A DNA stretch of 43,240 bases from Haemophilus massiliensis (GTDB lineage: Bacteria; Pseudomonadota; Gammaproteobacteria; Enterobacterales; Pasteurellaceae): assembly GCA_000752995.2 (NCBI GenBank), contig LM994632.1, forward strand, positions 234,787 to 278,026. The letters run 5' to 3'. Made by a program: the position numbers and the translations under genes. Positions within the stretch are counted from its first letter, which is position 1. Every line of letters begins with the position of its first letter. Of this stretch, positions 10,240-19,431 are shown piece by piece. Below the pieces are notes generated by a model, which was given only the letters and a program-made list of their open reading frames with translations, was not told the DNA's origin and did not search any database.

Positions 10240-11199
10240 TCAGAAAATCGCTTCCACACGTAGGAACGCGCCGAGATGATGGCTGCGATCCTGATTTCTG
10301 TCATTATAATAGTTCAATTCCGGCTGAATAAATAACCAGTCGCGCCATATTGGTTGGCGCCAGCTGATAAACGGCCCATATTGATTGATGTCGAATTTTT
10401 TATCGTCCAGATCGCCGCCGACAAAGATGCCATAATTCAGGCGCTTATGATTGGCAAAATCATGCTGGCGATAAATACTGTTGCCCCATGAAATGTCTTC
10501 GTCAATATCATGTTCGTATTGCAAATACAGGCTGTTGCCGATGAAGGTGTTGTCCGAATCCTGGTATTTGGTTTCAAAATTGGTGCGCGCATAATGTTTG
10601 CTGTTGCTACCGTAACGGTAAATTTGCTCCAATCGGGTGGACAGTTGGTCGTTAATCTGCCATTCTTTGTTAGCTTTAAAGCGCACGTAAACATCGGCGC
10701 CGGAACGTAGGCCGAGATCAAGGTCTGTGTCGATGCCTAATTGTTTAATGCTATCCGACCAGCGCAGACCGACGGAGGCATTGTCATTACGCGCTTGACT
10801 GCGGTCGTAATGTTTATTGTTTTCTAGCGGCTTGTTATAAACATTGCCGATATGGTTTTTGTCGCTTGCCTGATTTTCCAGATCTTCATCCCCGAATACT
10901 AAGCTTAGGTGTTTCTTTAAGGTCGGTAAACGAATTTTACCGCGCACACGCGGTTTGATGGAGAAATGATCATAGCGATTCCATTGACTGTCCAGCATAA
11001 TGCGCAAGCCGGCGCTGGCAGGATGATCCGGGTCCGGATCGCCTATCCAGCTATCGATGGTATTTGCCCAGCTGTGCAGAGTAGTTTTTACACTGGTATG
11101 CTGTTCGTCAACCCAGGTGTTTTCTTGTTCTTCAGCGTGTACTATTTGCGGTATTAGGCTGACGAAAATGGATGTCGTTAATAAGTAAGATGCTTTCAT
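10240..11199 (-). CDS. Putative outer-membrane beta-barrel protein behind malT
   Basis: I do not recognise a named family. The 319-residue product has a signal peptide (MKASYLLTTSIFVSLIPQ, cleavage after VHA), then many alternating polar and aromatic segments typical of beta strands, and ends in FLRVEAIF, a terminal Phe expected of barrels inserted by BamA. It lies 44 nt after malT on the same strand with a ribosome site (AGGAAGAGG) and no MalT box, so it is probably cotranscribed with malT. A role in sugar entry is only inferred from position; a function unrelated to maltose is possible. Confidence 0.7.
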   Translation of the reverse strand: MKASYLLTTSIFVSLIPQIVHAEEQENTWVDEQHTSVKTTLHSWANTIDSWIGDPDPDHPASAGLRIMLDSQWNRYDHFSIKPRVRGKIRLPTLKKHLSLVFGDEDLENQASDKNHIGNVYNKPLENNKHYDRSQARNDNASVGLRWSDSIKQLGIDTDLDLGLRSGADVYVRFKANKEWQINDQLSTRLEQIYRYGSNSKHYARTNFETKYQDSDNTFIGNSLYLQYEHDIDEDISWGNSIYRQHDFANHKRLNYGIFVGGDLDDKKFDINQYGPFISWRQPIWRDWLFIQPELNYYNDRNQDRSHHLGAFLRVEAIF

Positions 11200-11243
11200 G
11201 CGGTGTTTACCTCTTCCTTTTTGAGTGATGTGAGTGTTGTTGG

Positions 11244-13940
11244 TTAGTTGTACCCCATCAGTTTTAGCAGATCCCGTGTATAACTAATCGCTTCGTTACG
11301 GTTTGCTACGCCGATTTTTTGATATAAATTCCGAATATGAGTTTTAATCGTCGTGGTGGCGACCTGTAATTCGTCGGATATTTGTTCATTACTGTAACCG
11401 GAATAAATCAGTCCCAGTACTTGCCATTCCCGTTGAGTCAGCGGGCTGATTTTCAGCAATTCCGGTACTTTCGGATTTTCCAATAATTTTGCCACGAATT
11501 GTTCATCAAAATGCGCGAATTTATGGCGGTAGTACTGGTTAATATTGCGCAGAATAAATTGTGCTTTATGCTGAGCCAATTCATCCAGCATATTGCTTTG
11601 CAATAATTGCCGAATTTGTTGTGCCATGCTTTCGCCTTCTATGACGAAAACACTGATAAAATTGGTCTGGCGCCCTAAATGTAAAGCGGTTACTAAATCT
11701 TGCTGTGCCGCCTCTTTGTTGCCGATCATAAAATGCAGGCGGTTACGTAAGATTAATGCGCGGTTTAAATCGCTGACCAGTTTCAGTTTTTCCGCGGTAC
11801 TGATTAAACGGTTAAGCACGTCTTTTGCCTGCTCGTATTGCCCCAACAGAATCTGCGCGCGGGCGATGTTGCGCCATTGCACCTGACTGAAATGGTTCTT
11901 ATCCGTGGTCGGACGTTGGTTTTGTATCAGCCAAGCTTCGGCGGCATCCAGATCCTCGGTCATTTGCCACAGGACGATTTTAACTTGATCAGCGTTGGCA
12001 TTCCAGTCTGAATGATAATGATGGGCGTTTTGTAGTTGGGTAATTTGCTTTAATAGGCGAGAGGCGTTGTCCAGATCGCCGCGCACAATGGAAATTTTGC
12101 ATAACAGCGCCAGACATTGTAGGCGATCTTCGTCTTTATTCAGCACGGCAATGCCGGCATTGGCCATGGCTTCTGCCTTGTCCAGATTATACCAGTCCCA
12201 TAAAATTTGCCCTTTCAAACGCAGCAGAAATTCATACATCGGCACTTTTTGCAGATGATTTTCTTTCACGAACAGGGTGGCTTTGTCCAGCATATCGTAG
12301 CCGGCTTGCAAGAAGCCCTGTGCAATTAAAATTTCTGATTGCTGCAACAGGGCCCACAAGATATTGTGCGAAGTGCGGTATTGGCGCGCCATTTTTTCTG
12401 CTTTTTGCAGCATAATTAGCGCTTCGGTGAAATTGCCCTGTACGTGATGGGCTTCACCGATAATTGAAGTGGCAACAATGTGCGCATAATAGGCGTTATC
12501 CGGCAGATCGTTCAGCGCCTTGGATGCCAAGGACAGTGCGGTGTTTTCATCGCCTTGATTGATCGCGACTTGTGCGCGTAAAACGTCGAATTCCGCCTGA
12601 TCCGCACAGCTGAGGTGAATGTTATTTTGTGCCAGCACCTGATCGAAATGGGCAAAAATACCGCCGACTTCCGCATGGCGATGCTGACTTTGTGCCAGCC
12701 AAGCTTTCAGCAAAATCAAATTCGGAAAGCGGGCGAAGTTGTCATCATCAAGGTGCGATAGGCTTTCTTCCAGTAATTTCAGCTCACCCTGATGAAATAA
12801 ATTCCAGCCGTTATTGGATAGAATATCCAATAACACTTGATGATCATCAAGTTGCGTGGCGTGGTAAAGAGCTTCGGTGACATAACCCAGTTTCAACCAT
12901 GCATGGGCGGCGCGCTGATGCAGCTGCTGCAGTTCGGCGCTTAACTCCGTTTCACAGCAATGGGCCAGAAAAGAGGCGAACAGCGGATGAAAACGCCACC
13001 AGTTATCTTCCGAATCCATTTGTTGTAAAAACAAGCCCTGCTTTTCCAGCGCGTCCAGTTTCGCCCGGCTGTTGCTTAATCCGGTGACTTCCTGCACCAA
13101 CGTTTCATTCATGGAACGCAGAATGGAACATTGTAAAATAAACCGTCGAGTTTCGGGATCCACGCGGTTTAACACTTCATCGTTCAAATAATCATTAATA
13201 TGAAAATTATTTACTTTGGACAGTCGTTTTGCCGCATCCTGTAACGGTTTCTTTTGTTGTTTGGCGGACAGGCTGATTAATTGCAATGCGGTCGGCCAGC
13301 CTTCCACTTCATCGCAAAGTGCGGTGATTTCCTGGTCGGTTAATTGTTTTTCCATTCGTGATTGGAAAAATTCAATACTTTCCTGATGACTAAACGGCAG
13401 CTGGTGGGCGTCAATTTCCAACAATTGTTCCTGTACGCGCAGCCCGGCAATGCCCAGCGGCGGGACGGAACGGGAAATCAGAATCAGCGTCATCGCCTGC
13501 GGTTGGTGGCGGATCCAGTATTTCAGCGCCTCATGAATTTCATCATTATAAATCAAATGATAGTCGTCAATAATCAGATAGAAATGTTCGGTAATGGTGG
13601 AAATATTGACAAGTTGTTGACTGAGCAGCGAGGCCAGATTCGATTGGCGGGCGATATTTTCCTCGTCTGGCAGTTCCTGATTGATTGCCCGGTATAAGGC
13701 GGCACAGAAATAGGTGGCGAAGCGTTCCGTTTGATTATCGCTTTCGTCCAGTGAATACCAGCCGATGTTTTTCTTGTTGGCACACCATTGTGAGATCAGC
13801 GTGGTTTTGCCGTAACCCGCCGGGCCATTGATTAATACCAGCGGATAATGTTTAGCCTTATCAAGCAATTGTAATAAATTTGTGCGTTCAACACTGTTTT
13901 GCAGCCGATAAGAGCAAATTAATTTCGACGGAATCAGCAT
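11244..13940 (-). CDS. malT: Maltose regulon transcriptional activator MalT
   Basis: The 898-residue product is close to E. coli MalT (901). It is a STAND-type ATPase activator: DT1 has Walker A in NGPAGYGKTTLISQW near residues 39-50, DT3 is a helical repeat region, and the C-terminus is a LuxR-type HTH (SPLTQREWQVLGLIYSGYSN and ATTTIKTHIRNLYQKIGV). In enterics it binds ATP and maltotriose and activates mal promoters; MalK, MalY and Aes inhibit it. The start MLIPSKL matches E. coli. It is divergent from malP. A partial CRP half-site lies upstream, but it is not convincing. Confidence 0.97.
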   Translation of the reverse strand: MLIPSKLICSYRLQNSVERTNLLQLLDKAKHYPLVLINGPAGYGKTTLISQWCANKKNIGWYSLDESDNQTERFATYFCAALYRAINQELPDEENIARQSNLASLLSQQLVNISTITEHFYLIIDDYHLIYNDEIHEALKYWIRHQPQAMTLILISRSVPPLGIAGLRVQEQLLEIDAHQLPFSHQESIEFFQSRMEKQLTDQEITALCDEVEGWPTALQLISLSAKQQKKPLQDAAKRLSKVNNFHINDYLNDEVLNRVDPETRRFILQCSILRSMNETLVQEVTGLSNSRAKLDALEKQGLFLQQMDSEDNWWRFHPLFASFLAHCCETELSAELQQLHQRAAHAWLKLGYVTEALYHATQLDDHQVLLDILSNNGWNLFHQGELKLLEESLSHLDDDNFARFPNLILLKAWLAQSQHRHAEVGGIFAHFDQVLAQNNIHLSCADQAEFDVLRAQVAINQGDENTALSLASKALNDLPDNAYYAHIVATSIIGEAHHVQGNFTEALIMLQKAEKMARQYRTSHNILWALLQQSEILIAQGFLQAGYDMLDKATLFVKENHLQKVPMYEFLLRLKGQILWDWYNLDKAEAMANAGIAVLNKDEDRLQCLALLCKISIVRGDLDNASRLLKQITQLQNAHHYHSDWNANADQVKIVLWQMTEDLDAAEAWLIQNQRPTTDKNHFSQVQWRNIARAQILLGQYEQAKDVLNRLISTAEKLKLVSDLNRALILRNRLHFMIGNKEAAQQDLVTALHLGRQTNFISVFVIEGESMAQQIRQLLQSNMLDELAQHKAQFILRNINQYYRHKFAHFDEQFVAKLLENPKVPELLKISPLTQREWQVLGLIYSGYSNEQISDELQVATTTIKTHIRNLYQKIGVANRNEAISYTRDLLKLMGYN

Positions 13941-13967
13941 ACTGGATTAATCCTTTTTATTTAAGTA

Positions 13968-14064
13968 GGAGGTACTCCTCCCTTAGCATTTAAATTACTT
14001 CCTGTTTATCATACTCACAAGATTATAGCAGGGAGGATTTTGTTTTTCCGCAATTACTCATAAT
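13968..14064 (+). promoter_or_regulatory. malP promoter with MalT boxes
   Basis: Distal boxes form an inverted pair, GGAGG-TACT-CCTCC (13968-13981). A proximal box GGGAGGAT (14031-14038) is followed after 20 bp by CATAAT (14059-14064), the same layout as malE. The distal pair lies close to the malT start and could also affect malT. Confidence 0.75.
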
Positions 14065-14110
14065 AAGGCACAGAAATTTTAATATTCATCAATTTTCAAA
14101 AGGAGTGCTT

Positions 14111-16507
14111 ATGTCTCAGTTCAATCTTAACGATATGGCGTTGTTCGACAGCAGCGTGCGAAAATTCTGTCGTTACTTCGATGTCGAATCGCCGGAACAA
14201 CTCTCTTTACAGCAATGGTATCAGATTATCGCACAAAGTGCGCTGGATCTGGTTTATTCCAAACCGGCGGTGAAAGGCACGGAAGAACGTCATGTTAACT
14301 ATCTTTCCATGGAGTTTCTTATCGGTCGTTTAACCGGCAATAACCTGATGAATTTAGGTTGTTACGAACAGATCAAAAGCTATCTGGCGCAGTTTAATGT
14401 AGAGCTGGTGGACGTACTGGAACAGGAACGCGACCCGGCGCTGGGCAACGGCGGTTTGGGACGTTTGGCGGCTTGTTTTCTGGATTCTATGGCGGCGTTG
14501 GGGCAGAATGCCACAGGCTACGGCTTGCATTATCAATACGGTTTATTTAAACAGTCTTTTGAGCAAGGTGAACAGAAAGAAAGTGCGGATACTTGGAACA
14601 GAGATCATTATCCGTGGCACAGTTATAATGTGTCCAAAACTCAGCATGTGCATTTCGGCGGCAGAATTAAATTAGTTCATGGCGATAAATATGAATGGAC
14701 GCCGTCTTTAACCATTCAGGGTAAAGCCTTTGATTTGCCGATCGTCGGTTATCAAAATGATATTATCCAGCCTCTGCGTTTATGGCAGGCGGACAGTGAT
14801 CAATCCTTTGATTTAGCGAAATTCAACGACGGCAAATTCTTAACCGCGGATAAAACGATTGTAAATGCGACCGCACTTACTCAGGTTCTGTACCCGAATG
14901 ATAATCACAAAGCCGGACAAAAACTGCGTCTAATGCAGCAATATTTCCATTGCGCCTGCTCGGTGGCGGATATTCTGGAACGTCATTTCACCGAAGGTTA
15001 TGAGTTATCAGATTTTGCAACCCGTCAAGTGATTCAGCTGAACGACACGCACCCGACGCTGGCAATTCCGGAATTAATGCGTCTATTGCTGGATAAATAC
15101 GAGCTCACTTGGGACGAGGCCTGGTCGATTTGTTCCAACACCTTCGCCTATACCAACCATACCCTGCTGCCGGAAGCGCTGGAACAATGGGATCAGCGTT
15201 TGTTTAAACGCCTGCTGCCGCGCCATTATCAGATTGTGGAAAAAATTAACGATATTTTCCACAACCGTGTGATTGCCGAATTCGGTGAAGACAACAAAGT
15301 GTGGGAAAAACTGGCTATCCTGTTCGATTATCGCGTGCGGATGGCGAATCTGTGCGTCGTGACCTGTTTTGCGGTCAACGGTGTGGCGCAGATTCACTCT
15401 GATTTACTGGTCACGGATTTATTCCCGGAATATAACAAACTGTTCCCGAGCAAATTCTGCAACGTGACCAACGGGATTACACCGCGTCGCTGGATTCGTC
15501 AGGCGAATCCGCAGTTAAGTGATTTACTGGATCGTACCTTAAAAGCAGATTGGACCAAAGATCTGGAATTACTGCGCGGCGTAGAAGAATATGTGGATGA
15601 TGCCGGTTTCCGTGAAGAATATCGCCGAATTAAACAGGTGAACAAATCCGTGCTGGCGGATGAAATCGAACGCAGTTTGGGTTTTGCGGTTAATCCGGAT
15701 GCGGTGTTTGATATTCAGATTAAGCGCTTCCATGAATATAAACGTCAGCATTTAAACCTACTGAACATTATTGCCACCTATCAATCGCTGAAAGATAATC
15801 CGAATCAGGATTACACCCCGCGGTTGTTCGTGTTTGCCGGTAAAGCGGCGCCAGGTTATTATCTAGCGAAAAATATTATTCATGCGATCAATAACGTTGC
15901 CGATATTATTAACAATGATAAACAGGTAAAAGATAAGCTGCAGGTGGCATTTTTGCCGGATTACCGCGTATCTTTGGCAGAAAAAATCATTCCGGCGGCG
16001 GATGTGTCCGAACAAATTTCCATGGCGGGTAAAGAAGCCTCCGGTACCGGTAATATGAAACTGGCGTTAAACGGTGCGTTGACTTTAGGTACGCTGGACG
16101 GCGCCAATGTAGAAATTGCCGATATGGTGGGTGAGGAAAATATCTTTCTGTTCGGTCATACCGTTGAAAGCGTGCGCGAATTGCTGGCGAAAGGCTATAA
16201 ACCGAAAGATTACTATAAAAAAGACGCGGTATTGAAAAATGCGGTGGATTTCTTGGCGAAAGGTAAAGCCTCAAACGGTGACAAAGCCGCCTTTAATTTA
16301 ATGCTGGAAAGCCTGCTTGAGCGCGATCCGTTCTTGGTCTTCGCCGATTTCGACAGCTATCGTCAGGCGCAGCAACGCATCGGACAGGCTTATTTGGATC
16401 AGGACGCTTGGCTGCGTAGTGCAATCTTAAATACCGCGCGCTTAGGTATGTTCAGTTCCGACCGTTCGATTCGCGATTATCAAGCGCGTATCTGGCTGAA
16501 AAAATAA
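14111..16507 (+). CDS. malP: Maltodextrin phosphorylase MalP
   Basis: The 798-residue cytoplasmic GT35 enzyme releases glucose 1-phosphate from maltodextrins with pyridoxal phosphate. The PLP Lys is residue 650 in [11 protein letters not shown]; other blocks are [11 protein letters not shown] and [16 protein letters not shown]. coli MalP has 797 residues. The ATG at 14111 (MSQFNLNDM) with AGGAG just upstream is preferred over an in-frame GTG at 14105. It is the first gene of malPQ; the substrate could in principle be glycogen, but the malQ and malT neighbours argue for MalP. Confidence 0.95.
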   Translation: MSQFNLNDMALFDSSVRKFCRYFDVESPEQLSLQQWYQIIAQSALDLVYSKPAVKGTEERHVNYLSMEFLIGRLTGNNLMNLGCYEQIKSYLAQFNVELVDVLEQERDPALGNGGLGRLAACFLDSMAALGQNATGYGLHYQYGLFKQSFEQGEQKESADTWNRDHYPWHSYNVSKTQHVHFGGRIKLVHGDKYEWTPSLTIQGKAFDLPIVGYQNDIIQPLRLWQADSDQSFDLAKFNDGKFLTADKTIVNATALTQVLYPNDNHKAGQKLRLMQQYFHCACSVADILERHFTEGYELSDFATRQVIQLNDTHPTLAIPELMRLLLDKYELTWDEAWSICSNTFAYTNHTLLPEALEQWDQRLFKRLLPRHYQIVEKINDIFHNRVIAEFGEDNKVWEKLAILFDYRVRMANLCVVTCFAVNGVAQIHSDLLVTDLFPEYNKLFPSKFCNVTNGITPRRWIRQANPQLSDLLDRTLKADWTKDLELLRGVEEYVDDAGFREEYRRIKQVNKSVLADEIERSLGFAVNPDAVFDIQIKRFHEYKRQHLNLLNIIATYQSLKDNPNQDYTPRLFVFAGKAAPGYYLAKNIIHAINNVADIINNDKQVKDKLQVAFLPDYRVSLAEKIIPAADVSEQISMAGKEASGTGNMKLALNGALTLGTLDGANVEIADMVGEENIFLFGHTVESVRELLAKGYKPKDYYKKDAVLKNAVDFLAKGKASNGDKAAFNLMLESLLERDPFLVFADFDSYRQAQQRIGQAYLDQDAWLRSAILNTARLGMFSSDRSIRDYQARIWLKK

Positions 16508-16562
16508 GGCGTTTTAAGCAACGATCAATAAATATAACGACGTTTTATTCTCTAGTAGTTTT

Positions 16563-16588
16563 CTCCCTCCTGCGTGGAGGGAGCTTTT
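16563..16588 (+). terminator. malP-malQ intercistronic hairpin
   Basis: A perfect 8-bp stem CTCCCTCC / GGAGGGAG with loop TGCGT is followed by CTTTTC. It lies in the 151-bp gap between malP and malQ and looks like a partial terminator. The stem resembles a MalT box (GGAGGG), but the core GGA(G/T)GA is not met. Confidence 0.55.
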
Positions 16589-16658
16589 CAGATTATACAA
16601 CCTAACTGATTTTCTTTTCATGTCTTGTGAAAAGGGCCGTTTAATTAAGGAGTTAGCG

Positions 16659-18746
16659 ATGAGCATTGCAGCAAAACAACAAAAAAAATTCGATCAAGCG
16701 GGTATTATGCCGTATTTCCTTGATGAACGCGGATTAAAGAAACGAGCACCGCATCAGATCAAGCAACGACTTCTTAATACTTTTCACGGCAACTTATCGG
16801 CGCGAACTACACCGTTACCGGAAGTGAAAATCTTCTATCAAAACCGACCGCACTTTTTACCGTTGAAACACGCCGATAAAAAACATCCTCTGCGCGGCAG
16901 TTGGAAGTTGCAGCTGGAAAACACATCGCAGGTTATAGACGGCAAAATCAAACGCAATGGTATTGATTTACCGCGCGATTTGCCGCTGGGCTATCATGAT
17001 TTGGTGCTGAAAACTCAAAAGAAAACGTATCAATGCCGAATTATTATTGCGCCGACCCGTTGTTATCAACCTGCTGAACTGGCACAGGAGAAAAAACTGT
17101 GGGGCGCTTTTCTTCAGCTTTATACGTTGAAATCCGAGCAAAATTGGGGTGTGGGCGATTTTGGGGATTTGAAAGCATTTCTACGCAATATGCAGCCTTA
17201 TCAGGCGGATTTTATCGGGCTGAACCCGATTCATGCGCTGTTTCCGGCAAATCCCGATTCCGCCAGCCCGTACAGCCCGTCTTCACGGCAATGGCTAAAT
17301 ATTATTTATATTGATATTAATCAGCTGCCCGAATTTCAGCAGAGCGACATCGCACAGCAATGGTTTAATAGCGCGGAAGTGCAGCAAAAATTAGCTAAAG
17401 TGCGGTCGGATTGTTGGATAAATTATCCGCAGGTCATGCAGTTAAAATTACAGGGGCTGGCGCTGGCATTCGATTATTTTCAGCAAAATCCGACCGCACT
17501 TCGTCAGCAGGCGTTTGAGCAATTTGTGCGGCAAGGCGGCGAAAGTTTGCAGGTACAGGCGACCTTTGATGCGTTGCACCAATATCTGAGCAACCATTTC
17601 AGTGAACAATGGGGCTGGGATTTCTGGGCGGAAGAATATCAGGATTATCATGCTGAGGCGGTACAGAAATTTCGTCAAAAATACGCTAATGAAGTGCTGT
17701 TCTATGCGTGGCTACAGTTTTGCGCCGATCAGCAACTTGCCGAATGTAATGAAATCTGTAAAGCCAATCAGATGACTATTGGTATGTATCGTGATTTAGC
17801 AGTCGGCGTTACCGGCAGCGGTGCGGAAACGTGGTGTGATAAAAATCTTTATTGTTTGGATGCCTCCGTCGGCGCACCGCCGGATATTCTCGGTCCGCAA
17901 GGGCAGAATTGGGGGTTGGTGCCGATGAATCCGCACGTGTTGCAACAGCAGGCGTATCAGCCTTTTATTGAACTGGTACGTGCCAATATGAAAAATTGCG
18001 GCGCATTGCGTATTGACCATATTATGTCGTTGCTACGTTTGTGGTGGATTCCGAAAGGCGACAGCGCTGTCAACGGCGCCTATGTGCGTTATCCAGTGGA
18101 CGATTTGATTGCAATTCTGGCGTTGGAAAGTCAGCGCCATAAAAGCCTGATTATCGGCGAGGATTTGGGTACCGTGCCGAAAGAAATCGTCAGTAAGCTG
18201 AAAAATGCCGGTATTTTGTCTTATAAAATTTTCTACTTTGAATTTGATCAACAGGGGCAGAGCCGCAGCTTGCACGATTACCCGTATCAGGCAATGACGA
18301 CGCTGAGCACCCATGATTTACCGACGATTAACGGCTATTGGCGCGGTTATGATTTCGAGCTGGGGCAACGATTCGGCGTGTACCCGAATCCGAAAGTGCT
18401 GGCAATCTTAAAACAGGATCGTATTAATGCCAAAGCGAAGATCCTTGCGCGCTTAAGAGAAAATCACATTGAGGTTGAAGACGGTATTGACGAGACCTTG
18501 TCTTCCGCCGTCAGTAAAACTTTCAATCATCGGTTACAGTGCTACGTGGCGAACGTAAGTAGCGCATTGTTCGGTTTGCAGCCGGAAGACTGGCTGGATA
18601 TGACCGAGCCGGTCAATATTCCGGGTACCAGCACCCAGTATGCCAATTGGCGCCGTCGGTTAACGACGGATATTACGCAGATATTTTCGGATCCTGAAGT
18701 GCGGACCTTGCTCAGTACGGTTAATACCGTGCGTAAAAAGGCATAA
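16659..18746 (+). CDS. malQ: 4-alpha-glucanotransferase (amylomaltase) MalQ
   Basis: The 695-residue GH77 enzyme (E. coli 694) transfers glucans between maltodextrins and releases glucose. The catalytic residues are Asp453 in LRIDHIMS, Glu501 in IIGEDLGTVP and Asp553 in STHDLPT, each five residues beyond the E. coli positions. The ATG at 16659 (MSIAAKQQ) has AAGGAG upstream; a start at 16620 adds 13 residues with no ribosome site. Three perfect uptake signals lie inside. It works with MalP to degrade imported maltodextrins. Confidence 0.95.
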   Translation: MSIAAKQQKKFDQAGIMPYFLDERGLKKRAPHQIKQRLLNTFHGNLSARTTPLPEVKIFYQNRPHFLPLKHADKKHPLRGSWKLQLENTSQVIDGKIKRNGIDLPRDLPLGYHDLVLKTQKKTYQCRIIIAPTRCYQPAELAQEKKLWGAFLQLYTLKSEQNWGVGDFGDLKAFLRNMQPYQADFIGLNPIHALFPANPDSASPYSPSSRQWLNIIYIDINQLPEFQQSDIAQQWFNSAEVQQKLAKVRSDCWINYPQVMQLKLQGLALAFDYFQQNPTALRQQAFEQFVRQGGESLQVQATFDALHQYLSNHFSEQWGWDFWAEEYQDYHAEAVQKFRQKYANEVLFYAWLQFCADQQLAECNEICKANQMTIGMYRDLAVGVTGSGAETWCDKNLYCLDASVGAPPDILGPQGQNWGLVPMNPHVLQQQAYQPFIELVRANMKNCGALRIDHIMSLLRLWWIPKGDSAVNGAYVRYPVDDLIAILALESQRHKSLIIGEDLGTVPKEIVSKLKNAGILSYKIFYFEFDQQGQSRSLHDYPYQAMTTLSTHDLPTINGYWRGYDFELGQRFGVYPNPKVLAILKQDRINAKAKILARLRENHIEVEDGIDETLSSAVSKTFNHRLQCYVANVSSALFGLQPEDWLDMTEPVNIPGTSTQYANWRRRLTTDITQIFSDPEVRTLLSTVNTVRKKA

Positions 18747-18765
18747 TTGCCGCCAGAGCATTCAC

Positions 18766-18792
18766 GGGGAACTGCTTAGGTTCCCCTTTTTT
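18766..18792 (+). terminator. Terminator of malPQ
   Basis: A 7-bp stem GGGGAAC / GTTCCCC with loop TGCTTAG is followed by six T, 20 nt after the malQ stop. Confidence 0.9.
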
Positions 18793-18812
18793 GTGGATAA
18801 TACGGTTTAATC

Positions 18813-19034
18813 GTGAAAACCGCTTTCCTTTCTGATAAAACAGAGTGGCAGCGCTGAATTCGTATGATAAGTCCTATCTTGCCGCTCCGGAAAATGTGAA
18901 AAGCTGCAACGCTTTTTTAATAAGTAGCGAGTCAAATGTCCCATGGCATCTTATTTTCAAGAATAAGAAAGCTTAGGCTTCCTGCAAGGCACCCGACTTA
19001 TTTTTTTACCTCATAGAGAGGGTATGTTTTAATC
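18813..19034 (+). promoter_or_regulatory. Structured leader before the dat remnant
   Basis: This region holds a hairpin CGGTTT / AAACCG (18813-18831), a stem GAGTGGCA / TGCCGCTC (18843-18850 and 18880-18887, one G-T pair), a terminator-like hairpin AAAAGC / GCTTTT with T-run (18899-18918), and four alternating copies of AATAAG and CTTATT (18919, 18950, 18962, 18997), the last followed by T-rich DNA. Copies 1-2, 2-3 or 3-4 can pair exclusively, as in an attenuator. Two small ORFs overlap these parts. I infer an attenuation leader; no known riboswitch class was recognised. Confidence 0.4.
18936..19016 (+). CDS. Possible 26-residue basic leader peptide
   Basis: A small ORF starts ATG at 18936 and stops TAG at 19016, 18 nt before the dat remnant. 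It begins MSHGILFSRIRKLRL and ends HPTYFFTS; it is rich in Arg and Lys with a paired Phe near the end. The ribosome site is weak (GAG, 4 nt spacing). The pattern RIRK followed by a FF motif recalls the ornithine-sensing arrest peptide SpeFL (HIRR ... FF), which controls a polyamine gene. That resemblance is loose and may be chance. Confidence 0.3.
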   Translation: MSHGILFSRIRKLRLPARHPTYFFTS

Positions 19035-19431
19035 ATGACAATCACTCCGGTAAATCTAATCAACTATGCGACCAATGAATATTATTTAACCCGTCAGAAC
19101 GAGATGGAATCTAATGTTCATAGTTATCCGCGCAAATTGCCGTTAGCGATTGCGAAGGCACAAGGCTGTTAGGTCACTGATGTTGAAGGCAACGATTACC
19201 TTGACTGTTTGGCCGGTGCAGGAACACTGGCGCTTGGACACAACCACCTGTGGTGATTCAAGCCATTTACGACGCCTTAAGCGGCGGTTTGCCGCTGGTG
19301 GTGTTGACGATTAAAAAAGAATTTGATGCTTGGCAGCCTGCCGGTTATACGAGAACTTTCTGCGGCAATCAGCTAGCGATAGCAACCGGTTATGTGTCGC
19401 TGAAAATCATGCGTGAGCAAAATCTGGTGCA
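19035..19431 (+). pseudogene. dat: Remnant of L-2,4-diaminobutyrate:2-ketoglutarate 4-aminotransferase (dat)
   Basis: Translation from ATG 19035 gives [18 protein letters not shown] and [13 protein letters not shown], which resembles the start of H. influenzae-type Dat. Damage is plain: TAG at codon 46 (19170) where Trp is expected, and a one-base loss near 19248 that shifts the frame. After GGLPL near 19297 the sequence jumps to a late segment ([12 protein letters not shown], then [24 protein letters not shown]), so a large internal part including the PLP domain is gone. The normal protein has about 450 residues. It cannot make an active enzyme. Confidence 0.8.

Noticed and set aside
14004..14019. 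CRP site for malT
   Set aside because: One half-site (TCACA) is perfect, but the other matches only two of five bases.
16576..16583. MalT box before malQ
   Set aside because: GGAGGGAG lacks the GGA(G/T)GA core and no -10 lies at the spacing seen in malE and malP; the hairpin explains the sequence better.
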